In this document: in pieces, positions 38,801 through 49,856 of the stretch | How the letters are laid out: the number at the start of each line of letters is the position of its first letter | Numbering within the stretch: the stretch's first letter is position 1 | NCBI RefSeq assembly: GCF_000003815.2 | Contig: NC_049991.1 | Span: 8,974,729 to 9,036,728, forward strand | DNA: 62,000 nt | Direction of reading: 5' to 3' | From: Branchiostoma floridae | Taxonomy: Eukaryota > Chordata > Leptocardii > Amphioxiformes > Branchiostomatidae | Notes under the pieces: generated by a model | Told to the model about the DNA's origin: nothing | Seen by the model: the letters and a program-made list of their open reading frames with translations, nothing else | Database searches by the model: none | Position numbers and translations under genes: made by a program

Positions 38801-41800
38801 TTAACTTACCTCTCTGTTCCCAGTCCCCTAGGTCCTGCACACATTTCTGTTCGGCTGAGCTGGGTAAGTTCAATGATTTCAGGAGCATTTCCATCAGCTC
38901 GAAGCATCTATATGTTTGAAACAAAGGAAACAACAACAGAGCTAAATACATGAGTATGTAGTTAGTTTACAATATGTACTAATCAATATGAAAATATACA
39001 GATAGGAAGGCTCCATTTACATGTACAAGCAAATGCACATGGCATTCTACCTCCATGACTTCTCCTATGTACTGTTCTATAATATATACCTGGGGTTGGA
39101 CCAAAAATTCCAAAATTTCTGGGCAAAATTTACCAACTCATTTCATCCCAGTGCAAATTTAACTTTCATACCTGTTGCAAGAATGGACTAATCTGAATTC
39201 TTCCCCCCCTCCAAAAAATAGCTATAGATACATTTTAAGCTTATGATTTTCTGGCAATGGTTCCTGAGGGGATGACAGCCAATCTAAGTCAGTGTCATCA
39301 AATCTACAGCCAACTACATTTTGTGCATGAGATATCTCAAAGGTCATGTTCTTCTCCGCTGACATTCAATATATTCCTATACCAATAAAATCATTTCAAA
39401 AGTAATTATTGCAACCCAACTTCATGGGAAAGGCAAAGGTTTTTGTGCTGAATGTAACATGACATAATATATATATATACTATATATATCATATAGTACC
39501 TAGTAAATACTAACAAAGGCCAGTCCTTACCTTAAGAAGTGTGCTCGCGTCCAGTCACTGAAGTCACAGTGTGCCCACTTGTTCCTTACTTCATTCCGTA
39601 CTTGAGATGCGACATCTCTGACATCTTTGCTGAAGTCTCCCACTTGACAGAGTAGACCCAATAATGCCGACATGTCACAGGAGTCATCAAACCCTGTCAT
39701 GTGTGCCATGAAGGGCTGTAGGAACAGCTTGGCAAAGTCTACATGACTGGATACCTTATAGTCGTACTTGTTTTCTGCTTTGTGTCTGTTGTTATTGTTG
39801 ATGTTGCGATAGTTTAGTCTGTACATGTATCCTTGGTAGTACTCGATATGATTACGGAATGTTTGATTATGTATATGATCTGTAGACTTCAGGTCACGGT
39901 AGAATTTTAGCATACTGAGTTCAACATATTTCCTTAATGGAGGAGTTATAACTCTGTGAAGACAACATCCCACCACAAGATGTTGCTTCTCAGCCTCTGT
40001 TACATCAAAAGCTGCAGCAGTTCCTGATGGAAGAAAAAATGCTACAATTAGTTGGCTGGATAATACAATTATGGATGATGTGTTGCTTGTCTTTACGTTA
40101 CGTTTTACGTGAAATATTTGGGCTCGATTATGCTTTACGTGAAATACACTGGCTACGCTTTACGGTATATTTTCCATCCTCACTACGAATTACGTGAAAT
40201 GAAATAGCTTTCCTACGAATTACGGGACATTCGAAGTGGCCACCGCTACAACCGCAAACATTAAACCACCATGAAAGTTTCTGCATTTACAGTACGGTCC
40301 TCCTAGTGATCTATTATTTATACAATGCTATGTATGGGCCATACAATGGGGGCCATACAATGCATCTGATCCTCACAACAGTGATTTTTTGGTTGAACCA
40401 ATGGCTTCAGAATTCATAGAAAAGGGTTAACGTTATGTACTAATTTTGGGCAAGTGAAGAGTTGGTTCGGTCAAGAAGTTTAATGCCTTATGCAGTGTGG
40501 ACAAGTGAATTTTAGAAAACTTTTCCAAGCCTGGTAAGAGGACTTGGTTTGGAGTATGTGTACTTATGTAAAGGTACAGTAACAGTAACACACTAGAAAC
40601 TTGGTGCCTAACATGACATTACATAACTGTAAACACCTTCTCTTGGCAAATCATCAGACTGAAAACTTACTGTTGAAATACTGAAAATTTACTGTTAAGT
40701 ACTGGCATCACTTACTAAATATACTAAAGGATTTACTGACGTGTGAGATTTACTAATTATTTACAAGTAATGTAAATTTCCAGTAAATATTCAAATTAAA
40801 AAAATCTGCTATCCTGCCAGAGTAGCAACAGTATAATCTGTTTATTTTCGAATTGGTCCAACATCCGGTCCACTGATTTTTTTTCAGGTCCGGGTTACTG
40901 GACCGGTCCCAAAAAAATGGTTGTATACCGGTACTAGTCACCCTTATGATACAAAACAGTAAATCTAAGAATTGTAAGCAAACGACCACCTACAAACGGA
41001 TGGAAAACACTCAGCGCAAACAATATGCAGCATTTACAGAAAATCAACACATTCGACATTGCAAGATTCAAGTAATTACCTCCATGAAATGTCATGGAGG
41101 TTATATTTTCTGTTATGTGTCTCTGTGTACAAGATTACTCAAGAACGGCTGGATGGATTGGTTTCATACTTGTTGTGTTTAATAGTGGGGTGTGATGAAA
41201 GCTCGAATCGATGAGATTTTGGGCGCCGTATCTGTCGTTATAATCGATGTAATAATATCAGAAATCACCCCTATATCTGCAATATATTGGAACAGGCATC
41301 GTGCTTTAAGTGTTTGTTAATGGGCTTAGCTCCAAGCAGATAGTGAGGTGATTTGTATGACAGCTGTTTGGGGAACCCCGAGTTTTTTTAATATGATAAT
41401 TAGTTTTATTTATGTCTGCTTAGGATATCATGGAAATGTGAAGCGTAAGTATAATTGTAAGAAGTTGAGATACATTTAACGGTAATGCTTAACAGGTATG
41501 GATGTCTCACATACTGTACTGCTGATTTGAGTGACATGGTGATTAAAATGCCATTAGGTCCTCTCATCTTAGATGGGTTGGGTGTCAGAAGTTTTATGGG
41601 CGATACAGATGTTCTGATTTCGTTACGGTAAGGGACAGTTGTTAGTTGTCTCTTTCGTAGCCAATGGTACTTGTTTTTTAGCAGACGGGGTTGGCGCCAA
41701 GTATTCATCTTACAGTTGGTGTAGGGCTGTCAGAGGAAAGTGTGCATCTCGTTTTTGTACCGTGTGAACAGCTGACGTTATGACATATTGGTGGAAAATC

Positions 41801-42333
41801 AAATCACCATCTGACTAAAGTTGGCCACATCCCTTCTTCTTTCTGAGTTTCCTCAATAATGCTGACAACCTTAGACAGTTTAAATGCCAAACATCAAGCT
41901 TAAGGAACACCACGCTACCATATGCCGTCGACCTCTTAAACGCACATTACACAATTAAGTGTCACATTTTAATAATTACTAATCAGATGGACATCCTCTG
42001 TGTCATTAAATAAATACACCACTACTTTCCCATAGCATTTATAACCATTGCTCTCAAATACAACCGACTATAAACATACATACCATCCACAAAAAAGCAA
42101 TAAATATTTCATGGAGGTATGAGGTCCCCGAACTCTAGTTTCAAACTATTTCCATAGTTTACAACAGGTGGTTTCCAAAGACATGTGTTCATGGAACTCT
42201 TACCTGGACTGCTGTTAACAACAGCAACTCTCTTTGGCTGGACCGGTACTGGATCATATTGTAATTGAACGGAGAAGTTTGAAGATGTTTGCCTATCTGA
42301 TTTCAGTGGGCGGGATACCGCCATCATCCACAC
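32828..42333 (-). CDS. NLR/STAND-like protein: HEPN - coiled coil - NB-ARC - TPR - beta-helix - MYND
   Basis: Seven minus-strand exons join in phase: 42333-42204, 40023-39531, 38907-38810, 38256-or-higher to 35387, 35064-34914, 34728-33789 and 32981-32828 (stop). The protein is about 1610-1650 aa; the 5' end of exon 4 lies in the N gap. Exon 2 is a DZIP3-type HEPN domain with the R-x4-H motif RNKWAH. Exon 4 has coiled-coil heptads, then an NB-ARC NTPase: P-loop GLGGCGKT, Walker B WLLIVDNMDE, ITTRR and GLPLAL. TPR repeats follow (GNDLYKKEQYSEAI, LYSNRSLCYWKLGQY). Exons 5-6 give parallel beta-helix repeats (GNNIHNN, GNHIHNN, ANRIEHN), then a MYND zinc finger (CAFC, CGKC, YCSKEC). The layout suggests a cytosolic sensor: NB-ARC as switch, repeats for recognition, HEPN as possible RNase effector. 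Immune function is inference. It converges on EIF3L. Confidence 0.85.
33468..33777. mobile_element. MITE at the splice donor of NLR-like exon 6
   Basis: Imperfect terminal inverted repeats: the left end reads TTAAGGCAACACCAATCTAA, and the right end on the opposite strand TTAGGCCACACCAATTTTAT, followed on both sides by TTTGTT-CTT-like sequence. Flanks are TTA/TAA, which would fit a 3-bp duplication. The right end is 12 bp from the exon 6 boundary at 33789. Confidence 0.65.
38257..38383. other. Assembly gap (N run)
   Basis: 127 undetermined bases. It hides the 5' end and acceptor of exon 4 of the NLR-like gene; the coiled-coil frame is open right up to its left edge. Confidence 1.
40090..40235. 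repeat. Short degenerate TTTACGTGAAAT repeats
   Basis: Several variants of CTACGCTTTACGTGAAAT or CTACGAATTACGTGAAAT follow one another at 30-40 bp spacing in intron 1 of the NLR-like gene. Confidence 0.6.
41079..42117. mobile_element. TA-flanked non-autonomous DNA transposon with CCTCCATGAAAT ends
   Basis: The left end CCTCCATGAAATGTCATGGAGG (itself a small palindrome) and the right end ATTTCATGGAGG are inverted, with TA outside both (41077-41078 and 42118-42119). At ~1.04 kb without a transposase frame it appears non-autonomous. It sits in intron 1 of the NLR-like gene, 87 bp from the first exon boundary. Confidence 0.65.
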
Positions 42334-44560
42334 ACAGTTTCACGAGGCACTTTGTGGATGTAGTAAATTTTATGCCTTAATATGAATATCACATGTCGAC
42401 GTCAGCTCAGGTACGTACACAAGTGAGTCCGTCTATGGTGTCAACAATATACGAGACTACAGTATCTCGCAGGACAACATTATGAACCCTACACCTCTTG
42501 GCATAATCATAATGTCACTGTGATGTCATCATCGACGCGACGTTGTTGCACTGAGTGTTTACTAGTGTTTTCCCCGTCAAGACTTTTCCCCGTAAAAGCT
42601 ACATTGGTCAGTTCCCCGTCGTCATGACCGCTGTGTCTTCTTTCTCCAAGTCAACAAATTTCCATTACTGGTTGAGGTACCACTTTGGTTATGTTAATAA
42701 AGATCACACCAATTCAAGCTCATTCATTAGATGGAGAAAACTAAAGGTTCGGTGAATAAACACCACAAATTATTCGGGGAAGTAAATGTTTGTATCTTTC
42801 CAAGACGACGTCGTTACAACTGTGCCCAGTGCGCATGTGCGCCTTTGGATCATACCATATTATCTGAGGGGGGCACTGGTTGAAGATATTTTTTTATTAG
42901 TTCCAAGATTGTGACGTCATTTAATCGCCTAATGCGCATGTGCGAATCTGGGCCATGCCATTTTCCAAGGGGGCACATGGCCCAGTTTATCTCGAGGTGC
43001 AGAATACAGTGTCAAGTCTGTCTCTTCTTGAAGCAAAATGGTTGTGTATTTGGGGTGACAGGATATTCCCAACTACAATACCAACTCTATGTTGTTTCTG
43101 TTTTCCCAATGTATGTTTAAAAGCGCAAATGTTTTGTTTCGTATAGGAAAACCCGAATGACGAGATTTTTATGCCAGAAACAGAAAAGCTTTGCGTATAA
43201 TCGTGTCAATCATACAGAAAAATGAAACCCAAAGAGTTGAACATCGCTAACGAAAAAGAGCACCATTATATTTAAACTTCGTAGCCCACGCCACGTTAGA
43301 CATGGTGGACAATCCATCGACAGCTTCGTTTACATTAAACGGTATGTAGCGTGGATGAAATTGGAGACTTGAATCATTGAACTGCAGTCATGGGGCACTA
43401 TTCCATTCAACTGATCCAATCTAGAACCGCTAATATATCTTGGTCGCTCCCTTGTTCGACCATTTCATTTCACACTGAATAAAGTGGTATATGATAACCT
43501 ATGAGTTCAAATCTAGAACCTCTGGAGTCACGGACTAACCCAAACGGTGTGGCTTAGGTCTAACAAAATGTCTACGTGGTGGGTGTGGCTGTTTAAGAGG
43601 GATGGTGTCATTATAATGTTTGATATTTGGAATCGCTGCAAAAATAAAGACAGGGAGACATGGGGAATCCCCACACATACTGGAGGATTGTTGATGAGCT
43701 ACATGATTGGATGATTCTCACTGTGGCTTGCTCACATAACAGGTTCGGAACAACTGACTTTCCCTAACTTCATTCAGAAATGATTGATATCACAGTAATA
43801 TTGTACCAGACGGCTGTCTGCCATTCTCTGTGGGATGCATACTCCAAACTCATAAAACGTGTGGGTGAAGTCCTTTGTTGTTTCAGCATGAAAAGAACAC
43901 ATAATCCTCCGACATCTGTCTCGACGAGTTGTTGGTGTGAACAGTGTGAGATCGGAATTTAGACAACTTCCAGTTTCCCAGGCAAGCCTGGTGGTCGTAC
44001 ATCTTGCCATGTTTACCACGTCAGACGACAATTTGTTATTAAGTAAAAGTTTGTAAAGCACATTCACCCACCAAAGATGATAAATAACCTCCTCGCTGCC
44101 CCTAATAATTATCCGCACACAAATTCTTGTTTCCACACATTGCGAAACTTGACTGCTTGCGTACGCGTGTGGAAGTTCCTCGTTATTTGTTTCTTACCAC
44201 CGCATCACCATCGGGTGTGGTCTAGATGGGCACCGGATGGAAACATCCCTAATTTACCCTGATTCAGTAGAATTTTGAAAATGACTGAAGGGAAATCATA
44301 AAGATGAAAGATCCACCATTTGTTTAATCAGAAAAAAATAACAAATGATTAGAGATAGAAAAGGGCCACACGCCCCATGGACTCAAAGAAAAGTGGCCTC
44401 CAGGCCGAATTGAGCTTCTCATTAATACACAATGGTTCAAATAAAAAAAGAACACACATAAACGGGCATGCGGGTATGACATTTGGCCACCCCCAAAGGA
44501 ATTAATGGGCATAGCCATAGTGGCAAAGGTCCCCGAATATCCCCAGTACCAACTCGCCAG
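42334..44560. promoter_or_regulatory. Upstream region of the NLR-like gene, otherwise featureless
   Basis: The promoter of the minus-strand NLR-like gene should lie within the first few hundred bases here, but no clear core element was found. The rest up to 44.5 kb holds no recognised gene. A possible short first exon (ATG at 43302 followed by a GTATGT donor) cannot be connected to anything. Confidence 0.3.
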
Positions 44561-44568
44561 ACTTGAAG

Positions 44569-44856
44569 ATGGACATCGAAGATGTCATACCAGCTGACAA
44601 CCCTGACTGGAGGGGGACAATTTTGATCTCAGAACAAACTCAAGACCTGCCACAACTCCTCCAAGAGTTGGAGATAGAGTTATCTGAGATGGGCGCAGAT
44701 TTTACAATTCCTCTCTTGGACGTGATTTTCTTGGAAGCAACGTATGCAGCTATTATTTTCTATTCTCATCTGGACTTTCTGCAAACGATCCTAACCCTGA
44801 ATACGACGCACCCCCCAGTTTCATTTCTAGTGTTTTCCCCGGGTGACTCGTTTTGA
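44569..44856 (+). other. Short unrecognised open frame containing a sequence repeated beyond the MULE gene
   Basis: A frame of about 95 codons starting near 44569 has an acidic N-terminal part and a hydrophobic middle (AAIIFYSHLDFL). No family recognised. Its 44707-44788 segment is about 80% identical to 49414-49495, where the frame is broken. It may be a gene fragment or part of an element. Confidence 0.35.
44707..44788 (+). repeat. Direct repeat flanking the MULE gene, left copy
   Basis: 82 bp beginning ATTCCTCTCTTGGACGTG and ending CTTTCTGCAAACGA. The partner at 49414-49495 is in the same orientation, 4.7 kb away, on the other side of the transposase gene. Confidence 0.7.
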
Positions 44857-45383
44857 GAGACGACCACCGGCGACATTTAGGGACTACCTACATCACCTTA
44901 ATTCTTTCGATCACAAAACGTCCATGATAATGTAAAGAGTTTTTTCTACTGCCCCTGACCTTGATATTTTTTTGCAACGACAACTTCAACTTTTCCATTG
45001 CAAGATGGCTAAGCGCCGGATGTAGCTGTTGTTATTTTACCGGGGATATACCCGAGCCCGCCTTGTACTTCGCCGACTGACGCCCGACCTAATCTTGTGA
45101 TGACGGCTCCCTAGAGGGAAGCATCCGCTTAAGTTCCAAGTAATCTCTGTTACAAATTCCGAGAGCTTGTATACTAACATTAGAAGGTGGAGCAAATCCA
45201 AGTTATTACCCTTTGAGCGACTTGATTGGACTGAGATACCTACCTCCACCACGTGGTGGCACTGTGATGCTGGGACTGAGCAAGTACATAATGCCATCGT
45301 AGCAAGCTTGGATTACTGTCGGCCGTGTTTTCTCGGCGTGGCAGTCAGTCCCACATATTTGTAATCCACAATTATCGACCCCA

Positions 45384-48300
45384 TTGAACTCAGTCGTCAG
45401 GCTTAGTCTGTATCCCCATCCTCTGTTATCGTCGAGATTTGCAATGTTGGGCGTAATGCGGCCACTTTCACGGCGTGGAGGATCAAAGCGTTATCGCGGA
45501 AAAAAAAGGATCCCAGCACGGCAGCAGGCTCTCCATCGTGTCGGCGATGGATGCGTCATCTGTAAGAAGTCTGTTTCAACTTGTAAGGAAGGTGTTTCAA
45601 CACGACGACGTGCTCTGCACAACAAGACTGGCCAGTGCATTGTTTGTAAGAGGGTGGTTACAAAACGCCAAGAGGCCCTGAAGTGCAACAAATGTAAAAG
45701 ATGGCACCACCGCACTTGTGGCACAGGTAAGGCCTAAAACCTGTCACCCATCTTCCAATTTACCATAGTAATATAAGCTGATGACTTTATTTTCCATGCA
45801 TCCGGGACCCTTAGCACAAGTAACACAAAATTTTCTCACCAACGTTTCAGGTATCACACGAAACGACTACCGACAGATTTGCCGTGAAGAGAAAGAACTG
45901 GCAATGTGGTCTTGCAGCCGTTGTAGGTTAACGGACACAGTTTCCATGCCACGCCGTTCGTCCAAACTGCGGACACCACAAAAAGCCTCAAAGCCAAAAC
46001 GGAAGACAGCTGCCCGACCATCAACCGACGACGTCCTGGCAGAGGGATTGTTCAACGCGCGGGATCGCGATGCCCCAACACCACCCCGAACGTCCAATCC
46101 ACCACCACGTGTCACTGATTTCCAGGCAGAGGGATCTTTCAATGTACCGGATCCCGCTATAGACCAAGAAGACTGCGTCTCAGACGTATGTGTGGAGGAC
46201 AACTTGCCGCCGGACGATGGATGTGAACTAACTTTCTCTCTAATTGAGGGTGCAACAAAGAAAGGGAAGACCAAGCTAGTTGATAGCAATGGGTTCTCGT
46301 ATACCGTGAAACGAAGACTGCCCTACGCTACTTACTGGGAGTGTTCGAAAAGACCACACGGCGCGCGATGCTCGGCATCCGTCATAGAGCGCAATGGTAA
46401 CTTCAGACGCGGAAACAACAGACACATTCATCCACCGATTGTCAACGCCGCGACGAACATCAAGATCCAAGCAATCCTTCGGACAAAGGCGGTAACTGAC
46501 GTCTTCACCTCGGCAAGTTCCATAGTGCAGGACGCTTTGTTAGACAATGTAGATTTGACGGCTCCTAATCCACAACTTTCAACCACCTCAAGCCTGGTGA
46601 GTTTTCTTCTTTTTGTACTATATGAACTTGAGACAAAACGTTCTGCAACTTGAATCTGGTCGATAATATATCCGTATTACGATCGCTTATTCATGCATTG
46701 AATGACAGGGACAGTAATGTATGTCGCTAAGGAAAAGTAACGAAATTTCCCTTGATCATGTGCCCGTTGTTTTGCAATGATTAGCATTATTATATATGTG
46801 TGTTATGTCACGTAATAGCGTGTCTAATTTTCCGTTAAATCGATACCTCATTCATTTGTCATGCTCCCACCTGACAATATCAGACACCATGTGGTTACGG
46901 ACATTTCCACACCTTTCATTTCTACAAGGAATTCAAATAGTCTCTTTATAGGCCAGATCTTTGAATGTGGGATCATGACAGATCGTGCTATCATTATACC
47001 GCGCCTTTAATGAAATATTTACGGATAAGTTATCGACCGATTTCAGGTTTGCATTTGAACTTTTGTGCCAAGTTTGTTTGTCACCCTGGGTGTTACTACT
47101 CTTTATATTTTTGCTTGGAAAATGTTCCTCTTGTAGTTGGCAGCCTTCCATGAAACCTTTGCTCTCAATGATATAAAGGAAAGAGCGTGTGTGGTCTGGA
47201 ACTTCCGCTGAATTATGTGAGGCTAAGCCTTGATGATTTGTGTCCTCTGGAACTCCCGCTGCAGTTATCTGATCTTAGTCATAGCTCCCGTAGGCGAACA
47301 TTGATGAATATAAATTGGGCACAATAAGTTTGGAATATCAACTTTGGCTGATCATATTTCCGTTGTTTCTGCATCAATTTTAATGTGTTATAAATCAAAA
47401 GAAAGCGTGTGTGATTTCCTTTCGGTATCAAACTCCTACAACGGAAATATGATCAGCCAAAGTTGATATTCCAAACTTTTTGTGCCGAGTTTAGAAAAAT
47501 GACTAGAATGTGAGTACATAAGGCAGTCATACATATTTGTTACTTTGATCATATTGCTACGGTTCTCCGCACACCCATTTGTGGGCAAAGTGCGTATGCA
47601 TAGCAACAAGGTTTAAACCCTTAGAACGCTGCCACCGTGAAGTATTTATTTTAAATGAGATCGTGATAACTTACGTAATGGTTCCGTTTGCTTTCAGGTT
47701 CGTATGGTCAACAGGAAAAGACAGGGCCTGCGTCCAAAAGACCCAACCACCTTGGCATTCAACATTGAAGAGCAGCACATACCAAGCGAATTCCTCGTAG
47801 GAGACATCAGAGTCCAAGACCGACGTCATCTAATCTTCGCCACCCAGCATCAACTGCAGCTTCTTGCCTCGGCGAAGACCTGGTATATGGACGCCACGTT
47901 CTACGTTGTCAAGCCCCCCTTCAAGCAGCTATTTAGCATCCATGCCTTTGTGAGGGAAGGCGAAGTCCGCAAGCAAGTTCCCCTGGCGTTCGTCCTGATG
48001 GCGGGGAAAAGGAAGAAGGACTATAAGAAGGTTCTGAAGAAGGTCAAACGTCTCCTTCCAACCGTCCCAAAGGTGAAGTCATTTGTAATGGATTACGAGG
48101 CGGCGTTGTGGCTGGCGTTAGAAGAAGTATTCCCGGAGACGTCTAGAAAGGGTTGTGCCTTTCATTGGGCTCAGGCGGTGTTCAGAAAGATCCAAAATCT
48201 CGGGCTTCAGCCAGCGTATCAACAGCGGGAAGGCGCATTCAAGCACATGAGGTGTCTGATGGCCTTGCCGTTTCTGCCCCCAGAACACATTCCGGAGTCG

Positions 48301-48717
48301 TTCCAGACCTTGAGGCAGCTCACCGACAACAATCTCCTCAACAAACTGGGTGACTACATTCAGTCCACCTGGATCGAGAGTAGCATTTGGAAAGTAGAAG
48401 AGTGGAGCGTGTTTATGCGCCCGGTGCGTACAAACAATGACGTAGAGGGTTGGCATCAGAGGCTGAAGCAACAGGCACGACGTGGCAAGGTTCCATTCTA
48501 CATGCTTGTCCATCTACTAAAGAAGGAAGCAGAGTTCGTTTCACTGCAAGTCCGCGCCGTTTCGGATCACAGACTGGGACAGTATCAACGCACAAAGTCT
48601 AGGATGATACAGGGCAAGCTGTTCAAGCTGTGGGACGAGTATGTCTCAAAAAAGCGTTCGACCTCTAGGCTGCTGCGAGCCTGTGCCAGACTCTATGCTC
48701 CAAATCCCGAGAAGTAA
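45384..48717 (+). CDS. PHD - FLYWCH - MULE transposase, three exons (702 aa)
   Basis: Exons 45384-45726, 45851-46596 and 47698-48717 join in phase into 703 codons including the stop. Exon 1 ends inside a PHD zinc finger that exon 2 completes (CIVC, CNKC, HHRTC, CSRC), so that splice is well supported. A FLYWCH domain follows (about 46240-46450: GFSYTVKRRLPYATYWECSK, with H-x-H at RHIHPP). Exon 3 is a MULE-type DDE transposase: the catalytic acidic residues sit in YMDATFY, VMDYEAA and the NNDVEGWH context, with the conserved C-x2-H as GCAFHW. The frame is undamaged, so it may be an active element or a domesticated gene. The start could instead be the in-frame ATG at 45444. Flanking inverted and direct repeats are listed separately; no matching terminal repeats were found. 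Confidence 0.85.
47318..47486. mobile_element. Palindromic MITE in intron 2 of the MULE gene
   Basis: 48-bp arms at 47318-47365 and 47439-47486 are inverted repeats with one mismatch (ends GGCACAATAAGTTTGG / its complement). The loop is 73 bp. It could fold into a strong hairpin in the intron RNA. No clear target duplication was seen. Confidence 0.8.
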
Positions 48718-48741
48718 ATACGAATGAACACCCATTGAAAC

Positions 48742-49111
48742 TGTTGTGTTTCCGGTTACCCGTTCGCTTTTAAACAAATTATTGACAAAAATTTTTCCCC
48801 GGTCGCTGACATAAAAGTTTGATCCTTTGAGTGGAAAAATTGCTAACAGACTTTGTATTCAATGCTGTAAACTGTTCATGTTTTCCGTTTACTGACTATT
48901 CTCAACCTGGTTAACCAAGATGTAAACTCTTTGTATTTCTACCCATTGTCTATTGCCGATAATGTAAACTATCCAAATGGTTCACTGATTTCCGCCATCT
49001 TGGTTCTGTGTTTGATAAAGTAAACTGTTTATCTTATCTTTTACCCATCCTGGAACCTCTTTCGTACTCACCGCATCGTGATATTTCGGGAATGTAACCG
49101 GAAACACAACA
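48742..49111. repeat. 370-bp segment bounded by perfect 18-bp inverted repeats
   Basis: TGTTGTGTTTCCGGTTAC at 48742-48759 is exactly inverted at 49094-49111. Partly similar phrases (GTAAACTGTTCATGTTTTCC) lie inside. It begins 25 bp after the MULE stop codon. It could be a small transposon or one end structure of the MULE element. Confidence 0.65.
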
Positions 49112-49413
49112 CTTTCCCTAGGCCTATTGTCTCTACATACAGGCCCTAATGAAAAGTTGTTGTAAGATTACTGGGTTCCTTGACTTTAGATAAATGTGTT
49201 GTTTGGATCAACCTGATAAGAGAGTAGACCTGATGATTGAGTTTGATAACTTTTGAGAATTGTCGGTTGAAAATATGTAACTCGAAATGTAACTCGAAAG
49301 AAAACCATTTTTCTACATATAAAGTAATGGGGGGAGGGGGGCGCTATCAACCAAAACTCAATACCTACCACATCTCATTCGCGGACTGAAGATGAGCTAA
49401 TTGAGATGGAAGC

Positions 49414-49495
49414 ATTCCTCTCTCCGATGTGGTTTTCTTGGGAACCTCATATACAGCTGTGATTTTCTATTCTCTTCTGGACTTTCTGTAAACGA
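49414..49495 (+). repeat. Direct repeat flanking the MULE gene, right copy
   Basis: About 80% identical to 44707-44788 in the same orientation, ending CTTTCTGTAAACGA. It lies between the MULE gene and the virus-like block. Nearby, TGATGATTGAGTT phrases recur at about 49230 and 49527. Confidence 0.7.
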
Positions 49496-49834
49496 AGAGT
49501 TTTCTTCTAAACTGGTAAAAGAGTAAATCTGATGATTGAGTTCTATGGCTCCGATAAGTGTGGGTTACAAATATGTTATCTTGATTAAATTGTTTACAAG
49601 AAGCAATTCATGGTTCCTGCGTCAGATTATTTGTGTGCCATTGTGTAACTTCTATGATTCGTCGTTCGCCTGTGGTATGACTCTGGTCTAGTTGTTCATC
49701 TATCTGTGAATAAGTGTGCTAATCAACTTTATATTAATCAACATTTTTTGAAAATTACAACAAAAAATGAAATACACCCACTCTCCCACTCGTTCAGTCA
49801 AGACAACAGACACAAATTGTTTCTAACGTCATCG

Positions 49835-49840
49835 TTTATT
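49835..49840 (-). terminator. Poly(A) signal for the polymerase gene
   Basis: AATAAA on the minus strand, 17 nt beyond the polymerase stop codon (49857-49859). The short distance suits a compact viral gene. Confidence 0.6.
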
Positions 49841-49856
49841 TACATTGGGTAATCGA

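Noticed and set aside
43302-43341. Possible 40-nt first exon followed by a GTATGT donor
   Set aside because: No downstream exon continues it with a recognisable product before the MULE gene, so it is not listed as a gene.
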